DNA of 64,000 nucleotides from MED-G105 sp039814575. Its GTDB lineage: Bacteria; Pseudomonadota; Alphaproteobacteria; Caulobacterales; Parvularculaceae. The notes below the pieces were generated by a model. It was given only the letters and a program-made list of their open reading frames with translations, did not search any database and was not told the DNA's origin. Position numbers and translations under genes: made by a program. Positions 36,055 through 44,168 of the stretch are shown one piece after another. Position 1 is the stretch's first letter, and each line of letters opens with the position of its first letter. Location of the stretch: contig JBCCAY010000007.1 in the NCBI GenBank assembly GCA_039814575.1, forward strand, positions 1-64,000. The letters run 5' to 3'.

Positions 36055-37479
36055 ATGGCGTTTGTGACCCGTCGCGTAGTGTTTGGACAAACCCTTATGG
36101 CTCTCGCCGCCCTTGTGGCGACGGCGTTCGTAACGGCGAGCCCTGCGGAGGCCAACTCCAAATACGCCGCGTTCGTCGCCCATGCTGGATCAGGCGACGT
36201 CCTGTTCTCTCGTTACGCTGATAAAAAGCTCTATCCCGCCTCGCTCACCAAAATGATGACGCTTTATCTCTTATTCGAAGAGATTGAAGCCGGCCGTCTT
36301 AGCCTCGATAGCGAGCTGAAAGTTTCAACGCGCGCATCCGGCCAGCCGCCGTCGAAATTGGGCGTGCGCGCAAAATCAACGATTGATGTCGAAACCGCGA
36401 TTAAAGCCCTTGTGGTTAAGTCGGCGAACGATGTCGCCGTTGTCGTCGCAGAATCGATCTCCGGCACGGAGTGGCAGTTCGCGCAGAAGATGACGACGCG
36501 CGCGCGCTCCCTTGGTATGCGGCGCACAACATTTCGTAATGCGTCCGGTCTGCCTAATCGTCGACAAATCACCACGGCGCGCGACTTAGCGACGCTGTCG
36601 CGCCGGGTCATTCAAGACTTCCCGCAATACTATCACTATTTCGGCACAAAGAGCTTCGCGTGGAACGGGCGCACCTACCGCACCCATAATGCGCTCGTGC
36701 GCAATTATCAGGGCGCTGACGGGCTGAAAACCGGCTATACGCGCCGGTCCGGCTTTAACCTCGCGACGACAGCGACGCGCGACGGTCATCGGCTTATCGG
36801 CGTCGTTCTTGGCGGGCGCTCGGGCCGCACACGCGACGCGCATATGCGAAAAATTCTCGATCAAAGCTTTGCTCGCATTAAGAAAAGCCCGTCGCTCATC
36901 GCGTCTTTGCACCGTGATGCGCCGGCGCCGCGGATGAAACCGACGCTTGTGGCGCAGTTAGCGCGCGAAGCCGAAGCCGCCGCGCCGACGCTCGTCTCCA
37001 GTGGTGCGTTACAGTCGGAATTGGAAACGGCCGCTGAGGCGTTCGGCGCTGGCGACGCCGTTGAAGCTGATGCGATCGGCGCGCTGATCGCTGCGACCCA
37101 AGCTGGGCAGAGCGACGACTTTAATGAATTTGAACAGTTAAAACTGGCCTTGAATGCGTCAGATGCTGAAATCGATGAGGCGCTTTCCGGCGAAGGCGAT
37201 TTGGAAACGCCGCGCGGCGCCGACTGGCACGTGCAAGTGGGCGCCTATCGCGATAAAGCGCTCGCGCAATCGGAACTTGAGAAAGCCGCGCGCGCGGCCG
37301 ACATGATCGATTTCGCGCGCATGGTGTCGCCCGAACCGGCCGGCGCCGGCGATCAACAAACGCTCTACCGGGCGCGCTTTGTCGCTCTATCCGAAGAAGA
37401 AGCGGACGCGGCGTGCGCCAAATTGCAAAAAGCGCGCGTGCCTTGTTTTGTACGCGGCGGCGAAGCCGCGCCACAATAA
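36055..37479 (+). CDS. D-alanyl-D-alanine carboxypeptidase with SPOR domain
   Basis: A 474-residue periplasmic penicillin-binding protein of the S11 family. From the ATG at 36055 a signal peptide ends near SPAEANS; the frame extends upstream to 35974 but that adds a basic stretch. Catalytic motifs are SLTK (Ser63, Lys66), SAN (122-124) and KTG (in ADGLKTGYTRRSG). The C-terminus has a SPOR peptidoglycan-binding domain (WHVQVGAYRDKALAQSELEKA to ALSEEEADAACAKLQKA). It trims stem peptides and is likely targeted to the division site. Confidence 0.94.
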   Translation: MAFVTRRVVFGQTLMALAALVATAFVTASPAEANSKYAAFVAHAGSGDVLFSRYADKKLYPASLTKMMTLYLLFEEIEAGRLSLDSELKVSTRASGQPPSKLGVRAKSTIDVETAIKALVVKSANDVAVVVAESISGTEWQFAQKMTTRARSLGMRRTTFRNASGLPNRRQITTARDLATLSRRVIQDFPQYYHYFGTKSFAWNGRTYRTHNALVRNYQGADGLKTGYTRRSGFNLATTATRDGHRLIGVVLGGRSGRTRDAHMRKILDQSFARIKKSPSLIASLHRDAPAPRMKPTLVAQLAREAEAAAPTLVSSGALQSELETAAEAFGAGDAVEADAIGALIAATQAGQSDDFNEFEQLKLALNASDAEIDEALSGEGDLETPRGADWHVQVGAYRDKALAQSELEKAARAADMIDFARMVSPEPAGAGDQQTLYRARFVALSEEEADAACAKLQKARVPCFVRGGEAAPQ

Positions 37480-37562
37480 CCGGACGCGCCTTTAGCACGA
37501 TTGTGAGGGCGCGAACGCCTGGCCGAGCGCTCATTCAGGTACGCAACAGAAACGACGCGCCG

Positions 37563-39230
37563 ATGGATAAGCTGATATTATCCGCTCCCGCACCAAACGC
37601 TGACAACACGGCGCCTGAAACCAATCGCGCAACCAAACGCGCAATCGATCGCGCCAGCCTCTCCAGTATGATTGATACCGCGTCCCGGACCTCGACCCGA
37701 CGGTATGGGCTCTTCGTTGTTGCTCTTTGCATCGCTATGATGGGAACGCTGCACGATATGGCGAGCATTTGGCTCTCCTCCACGGCCTATCTTCACGGCG
37801 CGTTGGCGGCGCCGGCCGCCTACTTCCTCATAGCCACAACGCCTAAGGACAACACCCAAGATACAACGGTGGGACAAGCGTCAAAACCCGCGTACTCAGC
37901 GGCTCTAGTCGTTAGCTTATGCGCGATACTCGTCGCTTGGCTGTGGGCGCGGGCGGGCGGCGTCGCTTTGTTTCAACAGTTCGCTTTTGTCGGCGCGTTG
38001 ATTGTCGGCTACGGCCTTTTTTTGGGCGCGGCACGACTGAAAGAGAACGCCGCAGCGCTCGCCTTTTTGCTCTTTATGCCGCCTTTAGGCGATGGTCTGT
38101 TATGGCCGATGCAAGTCTTAACGGCGCGCGTCGCTGAGATGAGCTTAACGCTTTTCGGGTTCACTCCCGTGCGCGAGGGCGTTCTTATCCATGTCGGCGA
38201 ACACGCTTTCGCCGTCACGGAAGCCTGCGCCGGCCTCAGATTATTGACCGCCATGATGATGGCGGGGTTTTTCATCGCCGCGTCTATGCCCGCCTCGATG
38301 CCAGCGCCGACGCATCGCCGAATGGCGATCGCAGGCTTGGCGATCGCCCTTGGCTTCGTCGCAAATTGGGTGCGCGTCATCAGCCTCATCGCCTTCACCG
38401 CTCTCACCGAAGACCGCTACGGCGTCGCTGAGGACCATTTCACTGTCGGCGTCGTCATTTTCATTCTAGCGCTGACTATTCTCCTCGCAGTTGCCCGCAG
38501 CACCGGTAAACACAGTCAAAGCGTTGTTTCGGTCGCTGGAAAAACACTCGCCGCCCGCTCGAACGCGACCAACGAACGAAGAAACATCACGGCTATCGAA
38601 AACCTCGCCATGGCGGCAGTGCTAAGCGCAGGGCTCTACAGCACGATCATCGTCGAAGGCGCGAAAGCGCCAACGACGCCGCAAAACGTAAAACTAACCG
38701 CGTCCGCCGCTTGGCTCGCCGGCCCGCAGCAAGTCGCCGCGGCAGCCGACCCAAACCGCCTCTTCGTACACGCAGATAGCGAACAAATTTTTCGTTATAC
38801 GGATGGACAGCGGCGGATAGAAGTGACGCTAGGCGTTTTCGCGCCCGACCGCCCGGGCGCTGAAGCAGCTGGATATGACACCCGCACAGCGATCGATGAT
38901 CGTCTGACTTTGCCAACAAGCGGCATGAACAGCGTCAAACTTCAACGCGCCGGCGGCAAGGATCTCACCATTTGGATGCGGGAAAACGCATCAGCCGGTT
39001 TCGCCGCAACGCGTCTTTTCGTCTTAGGTCCAAACATAAAAACAACGCCGTCCGAGTACGCCCTAGCGCTCGCAGGCGCGCGACTGACGGGGCGGCGCAT
39101 GACGTCCGGCGTGCTTTTGGCGACGGCGTCGGGGGCTGATGCGACGGACGCCGCAGCGGCGCTACAGTCCTTTTTGAGCGAACTCCGTGTGAGCGGTGCA
39201 TCAAACGTGACCACGCACCCCCAGCCCTAG
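37563..39230 (+). CDS. Exosortase fused to an EpsI-type domain, probably VPLPA-CTERM-specific
   Basis: A 555-residue protein from the ATG at 37563. The first 350 residues are a multi-span membrane protein carrying the exosortase active site: Cys222 in VTEACAGLR, Arg271 in FVANWVRVISL and His292 in AEDHFTVGVVIF. The remaining 200 residues (from about ENLAMAAVLSAGLY) resemble EpsI, the partner usually encoded separately. Length and fusion resemble the VPLPA-CTERM-specific type (XrtD). It would cleave and transfer C-terminal signals such as that of the protein at 17825-18556. The amidotransferase gene follows after 20 bases. Confidence 0.85.
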   Translation: MDKLILSAPAPNADNTAPETNRATKRAIDRASLSSMIDTASRTSTRRYGLFVVALCIAMMGTLHDMASIWLSSTAYLHGALAAPAAYFLIATTPKDNTQDTTVGQASKPAYSAALVVSLCAILVAWLWARAGGVALFQQFAFVGALIVGYGLFLGAARLKENAAALAFLLFMPPLGDGLLWPMQVLTARVAEMSLTLFGFTPVREGVLIHVGEHAFAVTEACAGLRLLTAMMMAGFFIAASMPASMPAPTHRRMAIAGLAIALGFVANWVRVISLIAFTALTEDRYGVAEDHFTVGVVIFILALTILLAVARSTGKHSQSVVSVAGKTLAARSNATNERRNITAIENLAMAAVLSAGLYSTIIVEGAKAPTTPQNVKLTASAAWLAGPQQVAAAADPNRLFVHADSEQIFRYTDGQRRIEVTLGVFAPDRPGAEAAGYDTRTAIDDRLTLPTSGMNSVKLQRAGGKDLTIWMRENASAGFAATRLFVLGPNIKTTPSEYALALAGARLTGRRMTSGVLLATASGADATDAAAALQSFLSELRVSGASNVTTHPQP

Positions 39231-39250
39231 CTAAGGAGACGCTTAAAGCA

Positions 39251-41167
39251 ATGTGCGGGCTCGCCGGCATCATGGATTTGAAAGGCGCGCGCGCCATCGA
39301 CGAGGCCGCGCTACGGCGCATGACCGACGCCCTCGCCCATCGCGGCCCCGACGGCGAGGGAATCCACGTCGAGCCCGGCCTCGGCCTCGGGCATCGACGC
39401 CTTGCGATTATCGACATTGAAGGCGGCGCTCAGCCCTTTCACACAGGCTCGGGCAACGGCGTCCTCGCTTTTAATGGTGAGATCTACAATTATCGTGATT
39501 TGCGTAACGACCCCGCGCTGAATGGAACAACGTTCCGCACACGGTCGGACACGGAAATTCTCGCCGAAGGACTAGATCGCGAAGGGTCTGACTTTTTGGA
39601 GCGCGTGCGCGGCATGTTCGCCTTTGCTTTCTGGAACAGAAGCGCCCGAACGCTCTTGCTGGCGCGCGACCGGCTTGGCGAACGACCGCTCTATTTCACC
39701 GAAACACGGGACGGTTTTCTGCTCTTCGCGTCAGAGCTTGGCGCGTTGACGGCCTCCGGCTTAGTTGAAACGCAGTATAGCAATTCGGCCATAAGCGATT
39801 ATTTTCTTTATGGTTATGTCCCTGATCCTAAGACGATTTATCAAGACGTTTGGAAGCTGAAAGCCGGCGAATGGATTGAGGCGACGCAAGGTCAGAGCCT
39901 TCACCATCAAAGATATTGGCGCCCGGATTATCGCGGCGCAATATCTAGAGACGCTGCGTCTTCAAAGGAAACCGCTGAGGCCTTGCTCGCTCGTCTCGAC
40001 GCGGCCGTTGAACGACAATTGGTCGCCGACGTGCCGCTTGGCGCGTTTTTATCCGGAGGCGTCGATTCAAGCGCCGTTGTGGCCTCAATGGCGACGGCCG
40101 GCTTGCAACCGACGGCGTGCACCATCGGTTTTAAAAACGCTCCGTTCGATGAACGCCCCTACGCCGCCGCCGTCGCTGACCGCTATGGCGCGCGCCAAGT
40201 GGAAACGCTCGTCGACATGGACGCAACAGCGCTCATCGACCGTATCGCGGGCGTATATGGCGAACCTTTCGCCGATAGTTCGGCGCTCCCGACTTATCTT
40301 GTCTGCGAAGCGGCAAGGCGATCCGTGACGGTGGCGCTCTCCGGCGACGGGGGCGACGAAATCTTCGGCGGCTATCGGCGCTATCCGATGATCGCGGCGG
40401 AAATGCGCACCCGTCGCTTTGTTCCACCGGCCTTGCGACGGCTGCTGTTCGCACCAGCGGGGGCGCTCTACCCGAAGCTCGATTGGGCGCCGAAAATCCT
40501 CCGTTTCAAGACGACATTGCAATCGCTCGGCGAGAGCAACCGCGCCGGCTATGCGCGGGCGGCGGGTTTATGCCTACCAGATCGTATCGCACGAATGATG
40601 TCCGGCGACTTTCGCCAAGCGCTCGGCGGATATTCCTCCGTCAGCGTTATTGACGACGCTTTAACGGGCGTTGATCTACCCGAGAACGATCCCCTCGCCT
40701 TCGCCCAAGCGATTGATTTCGAAACCTGGCTGCCGGGGCGGATGCTTGTGAAAGTCGACCGTGCAGCGATGGCCCATGGGCTGGAAGTGCGCCCGCCTCT
40801 GCTGGATTCTGATTTCGTGGACCACGCTTTCACCCTGCCGAGCGCCCTCAAAATCAAAGACGGACAAGGCAAAGCGATCTTGAAGGAGGCGCTGCGCCCG
40901 CGCCTCTCAGACGATATTCTTTTCCGTAAGAAACAAGGCTTCGAAGCGCCGCTGAAAGGCTGGCTGCGTCGCCCCGAGGGGCCGATCGATCGGCTAACGA
41001 CGTCGAAGGCCTGGCGCGATACGGGTTTGTTCAATACGCACACCGTCGCGCAGATGATGCAGGGTCACCAATCGGGCGCGGCGGATTATTCGCAGGAGCT
41101 ATGGTCGCTAATTATGTTCGACGCATTCCTAAAGAACGGCGCCGGCGCGACGAACACGCCACGCTGA
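39251..41167 (+). CDS. Asparagine synthase-like amidotransferase of the exosortase locus
   Basis: A 638-residue glutamine-dependent enzyme. Cys2 (MCGLAG) is the glutaminase nucleophile, HRGPDGEG and FNGEIYN complete that domain, and SGGVDSS is the ATP-pyrophosphatase loop. The family includes the amidotransferase regularly found with exosortase loci, presumably modifying exopolysaccharide; true asparagine synthesis is the other option. AAGGAG precedes the ATG. It converges with pdhA, with 16 bases between stops. Confidence 0.88.
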   Translation: MCGLAGIMDLKGARAIDEAALRRMTDALAHRGPDGEGIHVEPGLGLGHRRLAIIDIEGGAQPFHTGSGNGVLAFNGEIYNYRDLRNDPALNGTTFRTRSDTEILAEGLDREGSDFLERVRGMFAFAFWNRSARTLLLARDRLGERPLYFTETRDGFLLFASELGALTASGLVETQYSNSAISDYFLYGYVPDPKTIYQDVWKLKAGEWIEATQGQSLHHQRYWRPDYRGAISRDAASSKETAEALLARLDAAVERQLVADVPLGAFLSGGVDSSAVVASMATAGLQPTACTIGFKNAPFDERPYAAAVADRYGARQVETLVDMDATALIDRIAGVYGEPFADSSALPTYLVCEAARRSVTVALSGDGGDEIFGGYRRYPMIAAEMRTRRFVPPALRRLLFAPAGALYPKLDWAPKILRFKTTLQSLGESNRAGYARAAGLCLPDRIARMMSGDFRQALGGYSSVSVIDDALTGVDLPENDPLAFAQAIDFETWLPGRMLVKVDRAAMAHGLEVRPPLLDSDFVDHAFTLPSALKIKDGQGKAILKEALRPRLSDDILFRKKQGFEAPLKGWLRRPEGPIDRLTTSKAWRDTGLFNTHTVAQMMQGHQSGAADYSQELWSLIMFDAFLKNGAGATNTPR

Positions 41168-41183
41168 GCGCCCCACCGATCGC

Positions 41184-42407
41184 TTAAGACGCTAAAACGT
41201 CTGTATAAAGCTCTTCAGGCGCCGGCTCAGGGCTCTCCAGAGCGAAGTCCGCCGCTTCTTTGACGATGGCTTTGATTTCTTTATCGATCTCTTTCAGCGC
41301 CGCTTCGTCAGCATGACCGCCATCCATAATGCGGGCTTCACATCCCTTAATGGGATCGGAATGCTCGCGCACTTCGTCGACTTCTTCCCGTGAACGATAC
41401 TTCGCCGGGTCGGACATAGAGTGACCGCGATAGCGATAGGTCTTCATCTCGAGGATGTACGGCCCATCGCCGCGCCGCGCATGGTCCATCGCCTCGCGCG
41501 CCGCTTCACGCACCGCCAGCACGTCCATACCGTCGACTTCCATGCCCGGAATGCCGAAGGCCGCGCCGCGGCGGTAAAGGTGCGTCTCGGAGTGGGCGCG
41601 CTGGACGCTTGTGCCCATCGCGTACTGATTATTTTCAATGATGAAGACCGTCGGCAGCTTCCACAGCTCCGCCATGTTCATCGCCTCGAAGACTTGGCCT
41701 TGGTTCGACGCGCCGTCGCCGAAATAGGTGAGGCTCACCTGACCGTTATTGCGATACTTGTTGGCGAAGGCGAGGCCGGCCCCGAGGGGAACAGACGCGC
41801 CGACAATGCCGTGGCCGCCATAGAATTCTTGTTCTTTGGAGAACATGTGCATGGAGCCGCCCTTGCCTTTGGAAAGGCCGCCAATGCGCCCCGTCAGCTC
41901 CGCCATGACGCCTTTCGGGTCCATGCCGCAGGCGAGCATATGGCCATGGTCGCGGTACCCCGTGACGACTTGATCGCCTTCTTTTTTGACCGCCTCAACG
42001 CCGACCACAACCGCTTCTTGACCGATATAAAGGTGGCAGAACCCGCCGATATGGCCCATGCCGTAAAGCTGGCCCGCCCGCTCTTCGAAACGTCGAATGA
42101 GCAGCATGTCGCGATAATAGGTAAGCAGCTCTTCGCCGGTGGCCGTTAGGTTAGACGCCGCAGCCGGGTCGAGCGGCTTCAAATTGCCATCCATTTGCTT
42201 GGCGTTCGCTTGTTGGTTTTTGGTGTCGGACACAGAACTCTCAATCGATGCGGCCGCATTCGGCGCGGCGGTGGCGGCGACGCCCCTAGGGGAGCGGCGC
42301 TCGGATTTCGAGAGGGTTTTATGCCGGCCGAAGAGCCCCTGCAAGGCCCTGTTAAGGCCTGCAAAGAAATTACGCTCAGACGGAAGACGCCGCGTCATCG
42401 CGCCCAT
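41184..42407 (-). CDS. pdhA: Pyruvate dehydrogenase E1 component, alpha subunit
   Basis: Thiamin-diphosphate-dependent decarboxylase subunit. Motifs: LIRRFEERAGQLYGMG, the diphosphate-binding GDGASNQGQVFEAMN to ENNQ, and the phosphorylation-loop region YRYRGHSMSDPAKYR. From 42407 it has 407 residues with about 75 extra at the N-terminus, which is basic and low-complexity; a GTG at 42233 with GAGAG upstream, or an ATG at 42194, would give the usual length. It overlaps ftsB by 13 bases. The beta subunit is encoded about 18 kb away. Confidence 0.95.
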   Translation of the reverse strand: MGAMTRRLPSERNFFAGLNRALQGLFGRHKTLSKSERRSPRGVAATAAPNAAASIESSVSDTKNQQANAKQMDGNLKPLDPAAASNLTATGEELLTYYRDMLLIRRFEERAGQLYGMGHIGGFCHLYIGQEAVVVGVEAVKKEGDQVVTGYRDHGHMLACGMDPKGVMAELTGRIGGLSKGKGGSMHMFSKEQEFYGGHGIVGASVPLGAGLAFANKYRNNGQVSLTYFGDGASNQGQVFEAMNMAELWKLPTVFIIENNQYAMGTSVQRAHSETHLYRRGAAFGIPGMEVDGMDVLAVREAAREAMDHARRGDGPYILEMKTYRYRGHSMSDPAKYRSREEVDEVREHSDPIKGCEARIMDGGHADEAALKEIDKEIKAIVKEAADFALESPEPAPEELYTDVLAS

Positions 42408-42727
42408 TTTTCAGTCTTCTGTATGGCCGCATCGAACTGATCGCGCGGGATGACGATTTCGTCTTCAGCGACAAAGCCGAGCACCACGCGGGCGCGCTCT
42501 TTCAAATATTCCAGGTCTAAGCTACGCCGATTAAGGGCGTCAGCGCGGCGGGCGAGATCTTCGCGTCGCGCGGTTAGCGCCGCAACCTCAGCACGTAAAG
42601 CCTCCGCTTCGGCGTTTCGCGACCGGAGCGTCTGATAGCTGGCGCCGCCGACAAGCGCGCCTTGCGCCTCAACGGCGATCCAAAAACAAAGGCCTACCGT
42701 GATCAATCGGCTAATGAGCGTTTTCAT
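42395..42727 (-). CDS. ftsB: Septum formation initiator FtsB/DivIC-like
   Basis: A 110-residue bitopic division protein with one membrane segment (LISRLITVGLCFWIAV) and a coiled coil (NAEAEALRAEVAALTARREDLARRADALNRRSLDLEYLKERAR), then the short extracytoplasmic tail with VLGFVAEDEIVI. It partners FtsL and FtsQ in the divisome. It lies between eno and pdhA in the classic alphaproteobacterial order. A perfect CtrA-type box lies 58 bases upstream. Confidence 0.9.
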   Translation of the reverse strand: MKTLISRLITVGLCFWIAVEAQGALVGGASYQTLRSRNAEAEALRAEVAALTARREDLARRADALNRRSLDLEYLKERARVVLGFVAEDEIVIPRDQFDAAIQKTEKWAR

Positions 42728-42785
42728 AGAGTGCTCCGGGGAAACAGGATGCTGCGACGCTAGTTTCCACAGAGCGCGCTTACGG

Positions 42786-42801
42786 TTAACGGCGCGTTAA
42801 C
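42786..42801. promoter_or_regulatory. Perfect CtrA-type box upstream of ftsB
   Basis: TTAACGGCGCGTTAAC fits TTAA-N7-TTAAC exactly and, being nearly palindromic, fits on both strands. It lies in the eno-ftsB gap, 58 bases before the ftsB ATG. The CtrA family activates or represses cell-cycle genes in Caulobacter through this motif. Confidence 0.6.
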
Positions 42802-42825
42802 GCCGCCCCATAGACAAGACCAACT

Positions 42826-44106
42826 TTAGAGTTTTCCTTCGAACCCCGAAGCGCCGGCGTAAACGGCGAAATCGCCGAGCTGTTCTTCAATGCGGAGCAG
42901 CTGATTGTATTTCGCCGTGCGGTCGGCACGGGCAAGCGATCCCGTTTTGATCTGTCCGCAATTGGTCGCAACGGCGAGGTCGGCGATGGTCGCATCTTCT
43001 GTTTCACCGGAACGATGAGACATCACCGCCGTATATCCCGCCCGCGTTGCGCGATCGACCGCGCCAAGCGTTTCCGTCAACGTGCCGATCTGGTTGACCT
43101 TTACGAGGATGGAGTTAGCGCACGCCTGGTCGATGCCGTCAGCGAGGCGATCTTCATTGGTGACGAAAAGATCGTCGCCGACAAGCTGACACTTATCGCC
43201 GATGGCGACCGTCAGGGCGTTCCAACCAGCCCAATCATCTTCCGCCATGCCGTCTTCGATTGAAATGATCGGATAGCGCTTAATGAGGCCTTTGAAGTAA
43301 TCAACCATGCCGCCAGTATCGAGGACTTGTCCTTCGCCTTCCAGGTGGTAGCGGCCGTCGCGGTAAAACTCCGTAGACGCCGCATCAAGCGCCACATAGA
43401 CGTCTTCTCCGGGGCGGCGACCCGCCGCTTCGATCGCTTTCACAATATAGTCAAGCGCTTCATCGGCGGAGGCGAGGTTCGGCGCGAAACCGCCTTCATC
43501 GCCCACATTGGTGTTGTGGCCGGCGTCTTTCAGGCCCTTTTTGAGCGCATGAAAAACCTCCGCGCCCCAGCGCAGGCCCTCGCCAAACGTCTCCGCGCCA
43601 AGCGGCATGATCATGAATTCTTGGATGTCGATCGGGTTATCGGCATGGGCGCCGCCGTTCAGAATATTCATCATCGGCGTCGGCAAGACGCGGGCGCTGA
43701 CGCCGCCGACATAACGGTAAAGCGGTAGGCCGGACGCTTCCGCCGCGGCCTTAGCCGTGGCGAGTGACACGCCGAGAATGGCGTTGGCGCCGAGCCGGCT
43801 TTTGTTCGGCGTGCCGTCAAGCGCCAGAAGCGCGTTGTCGATCTCGACTTGGTCTTCGGCGTCCATCCCGCAAAGCGCGTCGAAAATCTCCGTGTTCACC
43901 GCATCAACGGCGCGCGCAACGCCCTTGCCGCCATAGCGGTCGTCGCCGTCACGCAGTTCATGCGCCTCATGGGCCCCAGTGGACGCGCCGGACGGCACAC
44001 CGGCGCGGCCCATGGACCCGTCGTCAAGAACAATGTCGACTTCCACGGTCGGGTTGCCGCGGCTGTCGAGAATTTCACGGCCGATAACGTCGAGAATGGC
44101 TGTCAT
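42826..44106 (-). CDS. eno: Enolase
   Basis: Glycolytic enzyme (2-phosphoglycerate to phosphoenolpyruvate), 426 residues as expected. Motifs: EILDSRGNPTVEVD, GGAHADNPIDIQEFMI, SIEDGMAEDDW, LVGDDLFVTN, LVKVNQIGTLTET with the catalytic Lys, and SHRSGETEDATIADLAV. It is upstream of ftsB and pdhA on the same strand. Confidence 0.98.
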   Translation of the reverse strand: MTAILDVIGREILDSRGNPTVEVDIVLDDGSMGRAGVPSGASTGAHEAHELRDGDDRYGGKGVARAVDAVNTEIFDALCGMDAEDQVEIDNALLALDGTPNKSRLGANAILGVSLATAKAAAEASGLPLYRYVGGVSARVLPTPMMNILNGGAHADNPIDIQEFMIMPLGAETFGEGLRWGAEVFHALKKGLKDAGHNTNVGDEGGFAPNLASADEALDYIVKAIEAAGRRPGEDVYVALDAASTEFYRDGRYHLEGEGQVLDTGGMVDYFKGLIKRYPIISIEDGMAEDDWAGWNALTVAIGDKCQLVGDDLFVTNEDRLADGIDQACANSILVKVNQIGTLTETLGAVDRATRAGYTAVMSHRSGETEDATIADLAVATNCGQIKTGSLARADRTAKYNQLLRIEEQLGDFAVYAGASGFEGKL

Positions 44107-44168
44107 AGCGGTACTTTAGTCTTTCTATTGATGTCGATTAGCGTGGTTCGGAATATGTGCGCGGCAAA

